Source of the DNA: Gongronella butleri
Taxonomy: Eukaryota; Mucoromycota; Mucoromycetes; Mucorales; Cunninghamellaceae
Direction of reading: 5' to 3'
Length of the DNA stretch: 64,000 nucleotides
Assembly: GCA_025201375.1 (NCBI GenBank)
Contig: JAIWZP010000013.1
Location: 248,001-312,000, forward strand
Below are positions 1 through 12,228 of this stretch, in pieces (within the stretch, counting starts at the first letter, position 1; each line of letters opens with the position of its first letter). The position numbers were made by a program, and so were the translations under genes. The notes beneath the pieces are model-generated. The model was not told the DNA's origin. It saw only the letters and a list, made by a program, of their open reading frames with translations, and ran no database searches.

Positions 1-599
1 TTGGTTTTATCTCGGCGGTGTGTCTTGCGAGCAAGCCCTCCTTGTAGTATCATGTTTTTCCTTTTTATATCGGGCTTTATTCTGGACACGGTATTGCGGC
101 AGCTTACGGCAAGCGGCACATGTTATTCAAATGTCGGCCCCGTTCATCTGACGAAGTTTCAAGTAGACTCACAGTTGGTACCGGTTCTTGTGCACAAAAT
201 GAGCCCCCAAGCTTCACTGTGCGCTCAGCAAGGCGCTTTTTGCACCCGAACTTTGACTTTTATACTAAAGTGGATACATTTTCAGGGCATCGTATGTTTG
301 ATTGCGACGCGTGCAGGGCCCTTTTTCATTTTATTTCCGTGCAGCAGGTTATGCCATCAAAGCCAAAGAATTTGTGAAAAAATCCTTGTTTTATTCAAAA
401 CGATTACATTTTATAAAAAATAAATACGTGCGTCATCTGTAAAAAAAAAAGTTGGCAGGATATTGCAAAGGGTTTTTGCATGCAAAATAACCCTAACCAC
501 TTGTTGACTGACCACCTGACAGAATACGATGGGCGTCGTTGGCCTAAAAAAAAAAACATGCGTGAGCAACCTATTTCTTTTTTTTTTTTTTTTTTTTCT
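1..599. other. Intergenic flank downstream of PMA1
   Basis: No gene is recognisable here. The first 420 bases hold an open frame on the plus strand, but it resembles no family and has no splice context. The stretch next to the PMA1 stop is rich in homopolymer A and T, as in most 3' flanks of this window. A TTTATT hexamer near 391 reads AATAAA on the minus strand and could be the PMA1 polyadenylation signal. Confidence 0.4.
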
Positions 600-3500
600 T
601 CATACCTGGACGACCGAGAGTCTGCGCATTTCCTTTGGATCCATGGACACGTTTCGTCCGCCACCAAAGAGACGTTGTCGGAAAGTCGAAGGGCCCTCGC
701 TGATGTGGAGCGAGCGCGTGCGGTTGCGATAGTAGCGCGCCGAGGTGGATGGCGTGGACAATCCAGAGAGCTGAGAAGAGCGGCGGCGCAGTGAGCGCGG
801 CTTGCCCTCGACGGGCACAGCCTCGAGATCTTCGGGGTGGAAGAACCATTGAAGACCAAACTTGATCCAATCGAGGGGCACAAACCACACAAAGTTCCAA
901 ATCCAGGCGATGCCGGCCCAGCCCCAGCCGCAGCCCTCAATTTGCGTGAAGCCCCAGTTGGCATAGACGGCAATGAACGTGGCAACGAGCTGTGCCACGA
1001 TAAAGGCACACATGAGTAGGACGGATGGGCGTTCCATGAAGAAGAAGCCTTGCGAGCGTGTGACAAAGATGAGGGCCTGGCTGATGGTGCTGACTTGTAG
1101 GTAGATGACCGAGTGCAGCGGGAAGTCATTGGGGTCGTGGAATTGAACCACACCAAACGTGCGCTGGAACCACGTCGTCTTGTATGCGACGGCAAAAAAG
1201 GCAATGGTCGATGCCGCCAAATACAAGCCATAGACAATGGCACTGATGAAGATTTCGTACAAATTCCACTTGTCGGGGTGCGGCGACGGCCTGACACGGT
1301 CGGTGGAGATGGTCATGATTGTACCGTCGTTCAAAATGGCGAGAATAAGCACCATGAATGGCGGGAAGTCGAATTGGAAGGCAAACACCATGATGGCAAA
1401 ACCGACAACCACACGAATCGTGACGGAGCACGTGTAGATCGAGTAATTGCGCATGCGCTGGAAAATCTGGCGCGAGTGGATCAGTGCTTCGATGATGACC
1501 GACAAACCAGGCTCCGTCAAAACAATGTCGGCGGCTGCGCGCGCAGCATCCGTCGCGTCGGCAACGGCCACACCCACGTTGGCCTTGGAAAGCGCGGGCG
1601 CGTCATTGACACCATCACCAGTCATCGCGACCATGTGCCCCATGTGCTGCAGACGCTCGACAATCTCGTACTTGTGCTCAGGATACACGCCGGCAAAGCC
1701 ATCCGCACCAAGGACAAGATCATCCACATCGCTGAAGCCTGAGCCGGGTGGAGGACCGTCTTTGAGCGTCGTTGACAAGAACATGTTATCCTAGCAAAAG
1801 GAAAAAAAAAAATGAGATGATGCACCTTTTTTGTATCTTTTTTTTTTCCAGCTTACACCCATGCCCAATCGTCGACCTGTTTCCTTGCCAATGGCGAGTT
1901 GGTCACCAGTGATCATCTTGACCTGAACACCAAGAGCAATGGCACGATCGATCGTTTCCTTGGTGTCGGAGCGAGGCGGGTCATAAATGGGCAGCAAGCC
2001 AATGAGCTCAAAGCCTTTTCCTTCGTCATCCGGGTTGCCAGAGGGGATCTCGTCGATAGCGACGGCCAGCGAGCGCAGACCGCGTCGTGCAAACTCGTCC
2101 ACATCATCATTGAGAGCCTTGATCGTGTCTTCCGTCTTGTTGTACGTGCACAAATCGAGAATAAAGTGGGACATACCCTTTGTTGCTTTGTATAGCTTGC
2201 CATCCTTGCGGTACGTGATCTCTGTGCGCTTGATGACGGGATTGAACGGTTTGAATTCGAGCTCCTCGATGCCTTCGCGTGCCAAGCTGGGGTCGGGCAG
2301 CGAATTGACAATGCAAAAGTCAATGGCATCTTGGTTTTCGATACGCGACGCGTAGGCGGAGATTTGAATCACGTCGTCGCCAGTATACAGGTCCGAGTAC
2401 GTCTTGATGGTGGGCTTGTCAACAATGAGCTTGTTGAGGGTCAATGTGCCAGTCTTGTCGGAACAAAGGATGGTGACGGCGGCCATTTCCTCAATGGCGG
2501 TGATACGCGTGACAATGGCCTTGTGCTCGGCCAATTGCTTTGCACCAATTGCCAGGGTGACGGACAGCACGGTAGGCATGGCAATTGGGATACCACCAAT
2601 GAGCAAGACAAGAATGTTGTTAATGCCCCGTCGATAATTGTAGTGGAAAGCCGGGTACATGACGACAATTTCCAAAACAATGAAGATGCCAATGGACACG
2701 AGACAGAAATTACCAATCTTGGCGAGAATCTGCTGCAAATGGCCAACATCGTCGCCGGCTTCGCCCACCAACTTGGCAGCACGTCCAAAGAACGTGTTTG
2801 AGCCAGTGCCAATGACAATGGCCTCAGCCTCGCCTTGTTTGACAGTCGAACCCGAGAAAATCTCGTCGCCAGCGTCTTTGCCGACGGGAAGCGACTCGCC
2901 AGTGAGAGCGGCTTGGTCAATGGACACGTCGCCGTGCGCGCTGACAAGGCGGCCGTCTGCAGGAATCACATCACCGAGCTTGATGCTGATCACGTCACCG
3001 GGCACCAATTCGCTGGCCTCCATTGTCTTCCAGGCATTGTCGCGCTTGACCTTGCACTCGGGGGCCAGCGAAGCCATCAAGGCCTTGACAGCATTGCCGG
3101 CATTGCGTTCTTCCCAAAAGCCAATGGTCGCATTCGCAAGCAGCAGCAGAATGATGCCGACGAAATCAGGCCAGTCGGGCGGCTCACCACCACCATTGGA
3201 CAGCGCAATGGCCACAATGGCGGCCGCTTCCATCACCCATGACAGCGGATTCCACATGAAACCAAGGAATTGAAGAAAAGGATTCACTTCCTTGTGTTCA
3301 AGTTTGTTGTGGCCAAACTTTTCCACACGAGCAGCAGCCTCCTCGCTGGTCAGGCCGTCGGTAGTCGATCTTAGCAGGGGGGAAAAGAAAAAAAATTAGA
3401 AAATAAGCTCCTTTGCATGGCAAGTCCATGCTTTAAAAATGTGGGAAATCTTACTGCAGCAAAGTGAAAACATCGCCAGTGTCCATGGTGGACAGATCAA

Positions 3501-3783
3501 ACTTGTCCTTGTCATAGATGTCTTCGACAGTGAGCGACTTTACATTGGGCAAATTGCCGTGCAAGTCTCGCATTGCTTTGGGAGCCGGCTTTTCACTGTC
3601 CATGTTAATGGCGGTGGCATCAGCTTTGTTCAAATTGACGGGCTTTTCGTTGGTCGCCTCCTGCACAGCGTCGTTGGCAACGTTGCTGGTAGCTGCTGCT
3701 GCTGCGGGCACGTCGACAGGGGCGTCAGGCGCTGGTTCTAAAGGACCAACGGGCTTTTCATTACTCGTGTCGTTGGTCGGCAT
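600..3783 (-). CDS. PMA1: Plasma-membrane H+-ATPase (P3A-type proton pump)
   Basis: This is the fungal proton pump that hydrolyses ATP to export H+ and build the plasma-membrane potential. Three exons: 3783-3455, 3369-1857 and 1790-600, giving about 1010 residues, normal for the family. The intron junctions close in frame. Visible P-type motifs are the actuator loop TGES near residue 266, the phosphorylation motif CSDKTGTLT with the acceptor Asp near 414, the nucleotide-domain segment [20 protein letters not shown] just before intron 2, and the hinge [11 protein letters not shown] in exon 3. The N-terminus is an acidic, Pro/Ala-rich cytosolic tail. The C-terminus ends in a basic, Ser/Thr-rich tail that matches the position of the autoinhibitory regulatory domain of fungal pumps; regulation by phosphorylation there is known for the family and only inferred here. 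It is divergently transcribed from the MYSM1-like gene. Confidence 0.97.
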
Positions 3784-4173
3784 AAGGAAAGGATAAGGAG
3801 AAACGAAAGAAAAAGAAGAGAGAAAGAAGGTGCGAGGGACTTGGTGGCTAGGCCACTCCCCTACACAAAGGGAAAAAAAAGGCTAAGCAAGAAGAAACCC
3901 TCGCGCAAAATTCAGTACATGGGTTTGTACCGCTTTTGCCGATTTGATCGCATCTGTCAGGATCATGCAACAAAAAGTCCGCCCACCTGAAAAGGAAATG
4001 ACCGAGCTTTTCGTTGCCGTGTGCCACCCATCGCCACAAAAGGACGACATCCACGGGCAAAAAAGGGTAAACAAAAAAAAAAAAATTGGCCAAAAAGAAA
4101 AGCTTGTTTTGTCTTGCATTCGTTCTTTCTTTATTTTATTTTTTTTTTCATCCATCCTCATTGCTCTATCTTC
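3784..4173. promoter_or_regulatory. Shared promoter region of PMA1 and MYSM1-like gene
   Basis: This 390-base gap separates two divergent start codons and must hold both 5' leaders. The PMA1 side is purine-rich just before its ATG. The other side has long T runs. I see no clear TATA element or named operator. Confidence 0.5.
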
Positions 4174-6698
4174 ATGAGCACCTCACTCAGCGTCAATTTA
4201 GCGCCACTTGAAGGTAAAAAAGTGAAAAAAAAGAAAATCGGCACATTTTCAGCCTTCCTGGCCGATGTGTCCCTTGAGCTAGGGGCTGGCAAAAGACGCG
4301 CTGTCCAGCCCCCAAAATGTTTTTTTTTTATTACGCATCTGTGCTGTTTCACTGGGCTTGAAGGAGCGACGCCAATGGTTCTCCAATCTAATATACATTG
4401 AGGGGGTCTTTGAAACAAAATAGGTACTGCAAGTGTGTCTGGGATACTTCCCGTGTTGGAAAACAAGGCAAGTGCCAATTTGACTAAAGAAGAGCAAAAG
4501 AAATTGACAAAAGTCAATGTGCTTTTTTTTTTTGACAGTCTGACGCTCAACGACAAGATCACGTCGCAATTCCCGAGGCCTCCAATGCCTCTGAGACGCC
4601 AATGCCTACAGAGGCCGCCAACACAACAGATGGGAATGGCACCGCCGTGAAACAGCCGCCCAACGAAAGAGTAAAAACAAAAAAAAAAAAACACCCTTTG
4701 ACCCGCCATCACGCGTCTATTTGCCCACGCACACGCACGCGACTGATTGCCGTCCTTCTTTTATTTTATTTTATTTCTCTGTGTCCTCGACGCAGGTGCT
4801 TGACACGGCCATCATCACGGACCATGAGAAACAGCAGAACCCCGAGTGGTTTGTGGGTCGCACGGCTCGATCGCCCGAGCGGTACATGGAATTGCGCAAC
4901 ATCATCTATGCGTATTGGCTGGATCACAAGCCGCAGTACATCAACAAGACCATGGTGCGTCGCTCGTTCCCAAAGTGCGGCGACGTCAATGCTTTTGGCC
5001 GCATCCACGACTATCTTGAGCGGGCTGGCTATATCAATGTCAATTGCGTCCAGGCCACACGAGCCGCCGCGCCAAAGCGACACAGGACACCCGCGCCATA
5101 CAAACCAAGAGAACCGCGCCCTCCTTTGTAAGATGCATAAACAAAAAAAAGCCGATTCTCACACAAACTCGTTTGATCCTCTTGGATGTTATCTCTTGGT
5201 CCTCCCAGATCACCCGACGCGCGCAAGCGTCGCGACAAACACAAGCTGGCGACTTGGTATGCCCTCATTGAAGCGGCTGATGCCATGAGTTCACTCTTTT
5301 TCTTTTTTTTTTTTTAGGGATGATCCAGACTTGTCGCAGCGACAGGGTAAGTTCAAAGACAATTGACTTGAAACCTGTGAATTTTGCGCGTCGGCGCCCA
5401 TCATCATGTGATGACTGTCGCCCAGGACAACGCCCATGACGCTCCTTTGTTTATATTTACACGGACTTTGTTTTTTCTTTCTAGGTGACAGCCGCCGGAA
5501 GCGCGAGGTGCGCCGCCGATTCTACAACTATGATGAGGTGAATCCCTACCAATTGATTGAAATGGAGGAGTACACCGTGAACAATCCGGCACCATTCCAG
5601 GTCGTGGCCAAGACTGATGCATTGGTAAGAAAAAAGAAAGAAAAAAAACCCAGAAAAAGCAAAAACAGGGGCTCAAAGCTGACATTTGCCATCATTTTCT
5701 CAACTTTTTTTTTTTTCCTTGCAGGCCATGGTGGATTTCCACGCCCACTTGGTTATGACGGAGATCATGGGGCTGCTTGGCGGCACGTTTCAAGTCAATG
5801 ATCATGGCGAGAAAATCTTGACTGTTGAGTGCGTTTACCCTTGCAACAGCGTCAGCACCGATATCCAGGTAGGAAACAGGGTGACATTGGCAAAAAAAAA
5901 AAATCACGAGCAATCTGGCTAGAAAACGCGTGAAAACACGGCGAAACGCGGTCTAATCGCTTTTTTATTTTTTTTTTTTATTTGTAGTGCGAGATGGAGG
6001 GACAATCCAAGGTGGATGCACTGGCAGCTTTTGAGAAAAAAGGGTTCAAGATTGTGGGTTGGTATCATTCGCACCCTGAATTCCAGCCAACACCGAGCAT
6101 TCAGGACATTGAGACACAAATGTCGTATCAAACCCTCTTTCGCGACCACGGAACGGGCGACGAGCCGTTCATTGGCATCATTATCAACCCATACCAGGCT
6201 ACCAAAGAGCCAGTGTCGTGGATTTCATATGTCCACATCAGCAATCTTGTCGATGCCACTATGACCTATCGTAAAATGAGCCTTTCGAAAAAAAAATCAT
6301 ATTGACCTATTGTACTCAATTTTTTTTTTTACGTGTCTTTCACGCGTCTTGGATACATAGGCATCCCATTCATCTGTCAGCATCGCGTTGAAAACAACGC
6401 AAACCCGGATACAGCAAGCATGCTCAAAGGATTCAGCGATTTAGTGGAACGATACCGCGATCATCAAGAGTAAGAGAGTGATGCATTTGCTAAAAGGTCA
6501 CGGCATGTTGGATTGACGCGTTTTTTTTTATGATGCAGAAAGGTGGATACAGCCAGTCGTCATGGGGCATGGCGCAAGGCGGACAAGATGTGTGTGTCGC
6601 TGAAACAATTCGTCCCTGTGGACGCGGACGCGTGGCAGACCTTTGTCACCCAGGTCTCGGACCTATTGCAGTCGCGTTTCAGCGTCCTATACGATTGA
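4174..6698 (+). CDS. MYSM1: SWIRM-MPN+ (JAMM) metalloprotease, MYSM1-like histone deubiquitinase
   Basis: Predicted zinc-dependent deubiquitinase of the MYSM1 type, which in animals removes ubiquitin from histone H2A in the nucleus. Eleven exons: 4174-4213, 4424-4467, 4539-4670, 4796-5127, 5209-5256, 5318-5346, 5485-5624, 5725-5868, 5988-6270, 6361-6469, 6539-6698; about 486 residues. A SWIRM domain (residues about 80-156) carries NPEWFVGRTARSPERY. An MPN domain (about 250-400) has the complete JAMM set: Glu268, then HSH at 330-332, Ser340 and Asp343, so it should be catalytically active. No SANT/Myb domain is seen, unlike animal MYSM1 of over 800 residues; the short N-terminus is low-complexity. 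Exons 1-3 are the weakest part: intron 2 needs a GC-AG pair (AAG|GCAAGT). Its AATAAA at 6874-6879 lies close to the stop codon of the convergent transporter, so the two transcripts probably overlap. Confidence 0.88.
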
Positions 6699-6901
6699 TG
6701 TGTGCGTTTTTGTCTTTTTTTGTCCCTTTTTGCTAGTTATCCTCTTTTATCTTACCCAGCTCTTCTCTATTTTTTCTCCCTCTCTCCTCTCTCCTCTCTG
6801 TTTGTTGATTGCTACGCATTAAAAACAAGTTTGCAGTGCTTTAAATGTATTGGAAATGGAATGGGATGCCAAGAATAAAATTACAAATGAAGCCAATCGG
6901 G

Positions 6902-8221
6902 CTAGAGAGAATACACAGAATCAAACGGCTTGCCTGACCGTGGTTTTTTGATAAAGTAGCTTGCTGCGCCAACGAGCGAGATCACTAAGCAAATCAAGTC
7001 CTGCAAAAATCAACAAAAACATTAAGTTTCATGACAATTTGTACAATATGCACTCATTTACGTAGAATTGAATAGGCTGACCAAACAAAAACGCAGCGAG
7101 CAGTGGTTGAAGACAAGTCTGTGGGCGGATAAACGATAAATGTTGAGTCGATCACGCGAAAAAAAAAAGCGCGTCGCAGCGCGTCATTGTGATTTATACC
7201 TTCGCGGTGGCGGCGACAATAAAGGCCAATGCCGATGCATATTTAATAACCATAAGCATTAGCACATGTAGCACTAATCCGAGCAATGCAGCAACCACCT
7301 GGAGTGCAAAAAGACAGTCGTCAATACGATTTTTTCCTTTTTTTTTTTTTTCCTTCATACCTGATGCAGCCAAAAGGCAATCTCGTCCAAGAAAAGAACA
7401 TGTTTAAGCACGGCAAATAGCTCACCGGTGAAGAGGGCAAGAGGGATGAGCATCATGACGACCAAAGCGAAAAAGACGGAGAGAAAGGCGCCTAGATCGT
7501 AATGCAACGCGACGAGGCCCTTTTGCACAGCAAGGCCGTATGCTGCGAGTAGAACGGCATAGCCGAGGCCAATGAGGAGAAGATGCCATTGCATGCTGTG
7601 GATGGGGTCGATGCACCAGGCGCCGAAAAATTGGATCATGCAGCCAACAGTCACCCAGCGGCCGCCACCAAGCCCGCGCGTGTTGACACGCAGACTCCAG
7701 AGGTACATGACAGGCAAGCACCACGCGCGCAGCGACACATAAAGCGATGCAGGCACATGGCTCGTGAAATATGGGTCATACGCCACAATCAACACGTACA
7801 CGATGCTGGCCGGCAAAAGAACGCGCCATGTCGGCAGTCTTGTCCGTGGCATCCGCCGCTCGCGTGGCCGCTGTGTTCTAATAGCCAAAAAAAAAAAAAA
7901 AAAAAAACCAAGAAAAATATGGAACAAGAGACAAAATCGGGTCAATTTCGCCCATTTTACAGTTTGTAGACGTGTCTCTTTGATGTCTTACCGTGCTTGC
8001 CATGCCTGGATAAGCAAATGGGCTATGCCGACCTGGATCAGGGCGGCAGTATAAGGGTAGGGGAACTTGTACTCGGACACCGTGGCGATATATTTGTTGA
8101 TAAAGGTCGTAGCGACAGAAAACACGACATATGCGTTGGTAATAAGATGTACAAGGTTGTCGTTGCGCTGGACTGCTCGGACAGTCGTAGGCAACGGCAG
8201 AACAGAGCGTGGACTGGCCAT
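6902..8221 (-). CDS. SLC35/TPT-family nucleotide-sugar or phosphate-ester transporter
   Basis: Membrane transporter of the drug/metabolite superfamily, probably Golgi or ER. Five exons: 8221-7992, 7877-7361, 7298-7200, 7118-7062, 7000-6902; 333 residues, typical of SLC35 proteins. The first segment after the cytosolic start carries an asparagine-lysine pair (FINKYIAT) like the NK signature of SLC35C/TPT proteins. About ten hydrophobic segments follow, and the last two exons encode the final helix pair ending in the basic tail YFIKKPRSGKP. The substrate cannot be read from sequence; GDP-fucose-like or triose-phosphate-like carriers are the nearest in pattern. An upstream in-frame ATG exists, but the start at MASPRS is preferred because the longer version lacks transporter similarity. 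The gene converges with the MYSM1-like gene, 203 bases between stops. Confidence 0.8.
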
Positions 8222-8639
8222 GGCGAACCGCAAAAAAAGAGAAAGGAAGTGAAAACGACGGAAATGGCGGTAAACAGGCACATTTACGAATTGAAAGCCC
8301 GTCAATATCCCTTTTTGAGGATGGCTTTCAGGGGTTGCGCGCATCTTTCACTCTCAAATGGGAGGCCCATTTAAACACGTTCATGCGGAGAAACACAGCA
8401 ATACGGGGTTTCTCACTCTCTTTTCTGGTCATCCATTTGCCGATCACCGTAGTGATTTAATCGTGAGAGACTCCAATGAGTCCAGCATGCTGAAATGATA
8501 CCAGTGCCAGTTTTACAAAAGATTGCTATGGCGGTCTCGATGTGTCAGCTAGCATAAAGTAAGATTTTCAATCTTTTCGAATGTGCCTCAAGATTGGACT
8601 AGCCAATTGGCGATAGAACTTGACGTGATCAAGTTTTTT

Positions 8640-9660
8640 GTGTTCACTGTCATCTTGTTAAAATTTGGGACCACTTTGAACAAGATCCTTAGAAAAAGCA
8701 CTATAAAAAGTCAATATTAACAAGGAATTAATTTGAACTCGCCAAAAAGGGTCTTTGAAGCGCCAAGACGCGTCGAAATATGAAATGGCGCCCTGGAAAC
8801 TCCGAGCGACACTTACACCGTAACTGTCGCGTCACTTCGAGGTGCACCACACGCAAATGAAAAAATGGGCATGTCGAGCCCCCAAACGAAAATTTGAAAA
8901 TATGGGTTTCCAGAACCCTTCCAAACGTTTACTCAAGATGCAGTGCATCTTGAAACCGACGAAAACGCTAAAGCAGACCGAGGTCCACCAGCTCATTGAC
9001 GAGCAATGCCGGATTTTATATTTAATTTCAAAGGCGATTTGCACAGGAAGAAGGCGTCTATAGAGCGGTGCCGACGCGCCCACTAACGAGACAGGTACCA
9101 GGAGCATGGATTTGATTAGAAACAGGCGCGTATCACTCTGCGTCTGACGCGATATTTTACGCGTCGAAAGTTATATATGATTTTGACCTCGCGAAAATTC
9201 TGCCGAAACTCGTCTTTTTTCAGAGATCATTGGTGCCAGCGCTTCAGATCGCGTTCTTTCGGATGACACAACTGTCAAGGCGCTGTAGCCAATTCTCGTT
9301 GACCTACCTCGAAAAGAAAAATCGCGACTTTTCGCGTAATATGCCGAAACCAGTCAATGGACACGTGGTTTTTCTTGTGTTTTCGCCAGTGAAATGGACC
9401 GTGTTTACCATATGGTTGAAGGACATGGCGATCTGCCTATCAAATTTTGCAATTTTTGACTGTACTCCTAGGAAAATCCTTGGTTTTTTTAAAATGGTGA
9501 TTGCGCGCCATCTAGTGGCCACAGAGACTTCAAAGTTGGCTAGTTCGAACAAGAACATCTCGAATTCTTGGCTCAAAGTAAAAACGTTCTTGTAGGAGGC
9601 AAATTCACCCATGGACAACCAAAAACAATAAATGTTGGCGCAATCGTGATTTGTCCATGG
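8640..9660 (+). repeat. Family B interspersed repeat, copy 1
   Basis: Diverged repeat with two other copies in the same orientation (about 54,940-55,830 and 63,350-64,000). Shared blocks include ACGCGTCGAAA followed by a T-rich block and TCATTGACGAGCAATG-like text near 8,993-9,008. At 9,492-9,520 it contains the tip motif GCGCGCCATCTAG, which is also found at the outer ends of the first foldback element (family A), followed by about 150 bases of family-A-like sequence. No open frame is maintained between copies, so it looks non-coding. Confidence 0.7.
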
Positions 9661-10005
9661 CAAATGCTGGTCGATCCTGGTGACAGTGTGCTTTCCACAA
9701 GAACAAAGGTTGCTGCATCTGACTCAAATCTCAGTATTAAGGTTTGCAGGGCAAAAACTGGCCATTCACACAAATGGGACACTCAGCAATCAAAAAATCA
9801 TGAGTAAGGCAACCATTTCATGCTTTTTTTTTTTGGTGCCAGTTATTTTATTTTGCACAAAACTGAAAAAAATACGATAAAAAGAGGTTGTGCGTTGAGA
9901 AGGGCATTGAGGGGGGGTAGATGGGGTGGGGGAAGGATAAACAAAGAAAAGAAAAAGATAAAGGACAAGAAGAAAAAAAAAAAGGTGTGGTGGGTGCCGA
10001 CGCGC

Positions 10006-11186
10006 TTATTCATCCTTGCGGAACATGATGTGGTCCTCGTAAAAGTCGATCAGCTAACATGAAAAACGCATGTCAATCGCTTCGATGGTGAATTTTCTCC
10101 TTTTTTGTTTTATTTTCTTTCATTTTACCTTCAAAGGACACTTCTTTCGCAGCAATAGGTTGCCGTGCAAGCTGTGATCTCCGTTGTTCCTAAGAAGCAA
10201 AAGGGTGTGAGCGAGGCGTGCGTTCGTTTTCATCATTTTCATTTTTTTCTCTTTTTGTATGAATCTTACCACTCGACGACGGCATAATATTGGCCTTCAT
10301 CGTCCTCCTCGAGGACGGAAAGGATGCGCTTGACGAGGCCATCCCAGGAGCCTGATTGATTGGGGTAATTGTCGTCGATGATGACCTCGACTTCGACGAG
10401 CTTGTTGTCAATGCGGCACATGCGGCGCTCGGTAGCCCATTGGTTTCGCGAGCGCTTGGAGGCGCGCACGACCTGAGCATTGTCGTCCGAGTCGCTCGAA
10501 TCGCCACGCGTGGACGACTTTCGTGCGCGTCGTAACTGTTGCTGGGAATTCTTTGAGGTCGTGTTGCCGGCACGTCGTGGGCGCGTCGACGCGTCATCGT
10601 CTTCCTCCTCCTCGTCTTCCTCAAGCTCATCCACTTCATCATCCTCAAATGAGCTGCCATCAGGAGACGACGTCTTTTTCACGGGCGCCTCGGGCGTCGT
10701 CGCCTTCTTGCGGCCACGCTTTGCGGGCGTCTTGCCCTTCTTTTTGTCCTTTGCCTTGGGTGGCGCGTCCTCGGTCTTGACCAGATCCTTGTTCGCCTCC
10801 CAGTATTCGTCGACAATGTGCTTGGCCGTACTAAAAGAACAAGAAAAATGAGATTATGGTCAAAAAAAAAAAGAGGAAAAACACGTGCGCGTGCCTGGTT
10901 GTGATTTGCACAGAAGGCACGCCAGGCACAGAAACGCCAATTTCTACTTACTCGAGATTGTCTTCAGGCTCCCACGTGTTCTCAGAGTCGTCGTAACCCT
11001 TCCAAGACACGTAATAATAAAGACCATCGTCCTACAGCCCCGTCCAAAACAAAGAAAACACATGTCAAACGGCTTTTGTCAGGCTAGCCCTTGATCCAAA
11101 CTTACCCGGAACTCGTGCAGAATCACGCGATCAACCTCGAATTCGTTGTCATCTTCAATAAGTCCCTCCAATTCGTTGTCGCTCAT
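10006..11186 (-). CDS. HP1: HP1/Swi6/CBX-family chromodomain protein
   Basis: Heterochromatin protein that reads methylated histone H3 (known for the family) and dimerises through a chromoshadow domain. Five exons: 11186-11106, 11031-10952, 10830-10270, 10189-10129, 10053-10006; 276 residues. The chromodomain (residues about 15-64) contains EFEVDRVILHEF, VSWKGY and WEPEDNL, including the aromatic-cage positions. A long charged linker follows, with a basic GRKK-type patch, an acidic Glu/Asp run and Ser-Asp repeats that look like casein-kinase sites. The chromoshadow domain (about 205-272) shows SWDGLVKRIL, YYAVVEW and the terminal CPLKLIDFYEDHIMF. Splice phases all close. The linker is longer than in animal HP1 and closer in size to fungal Swi6 proteins. 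Implies H3K9-methyl heterochromatin in this organism. Confidence 0.93.
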
Positions 11187-11577
11187 CTTCAATTGTGTCA
11201 AAAAGTAGGGGGAATCGGTAGAAGACAAAGAATGAAAGAAAAAACGGTAGAAAAGTATATAAACAAGAGTGGTGCGCGTCTGCTTGTTGAAAGCCCCACC
11301 GGCGGCTGCCCAATTCTAACTGACTTTTAAAAATGGGCGCTTGCCATCTTTGAAACATGGTGAAAAAAAAAAAAACAATCAAAAAACTCGCGCTCATTCG
11401 CTGCGCCTGGCCATGACGATGCTTGGAAATGCCAATGCCGCCCGAGATTGAGCGCCATTTTTATCACCAATGCCCCAGTTGTCCAACAATAAGCTTCGAA
11501 ACAAGACGCCCCTCCCTGCTTTTGCGCGTGTATCGTGTTTTTGGACGCGTTTAAATGAGCGACGCTTGTTCTCTTTT

Positions 11578-11613
<36 letters not shown>

Positions 11614-12228
11614 ATTCACTGTTCTCATCAAGCCTTGGGATGAGACAATGACAATTGGATAGCGCACTTGGCCCCGGCATCGTGTCTCACGCTCTCTTTT
11701 TTTGTATTTTTGTTGTTTTCTGATGTTTAAGCTTCCGTGTAGCCGTACGGACAAAGCACCGACGCGCTCTCATTGGCCAAAAGAACGCCACATTCGAATT
11801 GAACATGACGCGTGTATGACTGGGCCCGTTGGCTGTATACCCAGCACCCACCCCCCCTTTTTTTTTCTTTTTTACTCCACGCGGCTCCCTCGACACTTTC
11901 AATATTTCCCACCCATTTTTCTCAGCTAAATCCGAAATTCCTCGTGTCCAGAGTCTCTTGGACGGATGGGGGACGCGCAATGAACCAAGGCAAAAGGGGC
12001 CATTTTCTGCCGATTTTCTTTTTGAAGGGCTCGCTTGTGGATACTCAAGAGACGAATCGGCGGCCTTTCGCTTGCCCTTTGTTTAATCTTCTCTTTCACG
12101 CTCTTCCAATGCTCTTTCAATCCAATTCCATGTCGCGACGCGTTACTTTATGGTACAAGAGGGCAAGAAGCCTCTTTTATTTGTGTGATAGATACAAAGG
12201 ATATGATATCAGACGTCGGCAACCAAGT
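11187..12228. other. Intergenic region between HP1-like and CipC-like genes
   Basis: Contains the HP1-like promoter and the 3' flank of the CipC-like gene. The main landmark is a run of 30 T at 11583-11612. Several open frames cross it on both strands, but none has splice context or family similarity. I see no gene. Confidence 0.5.
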
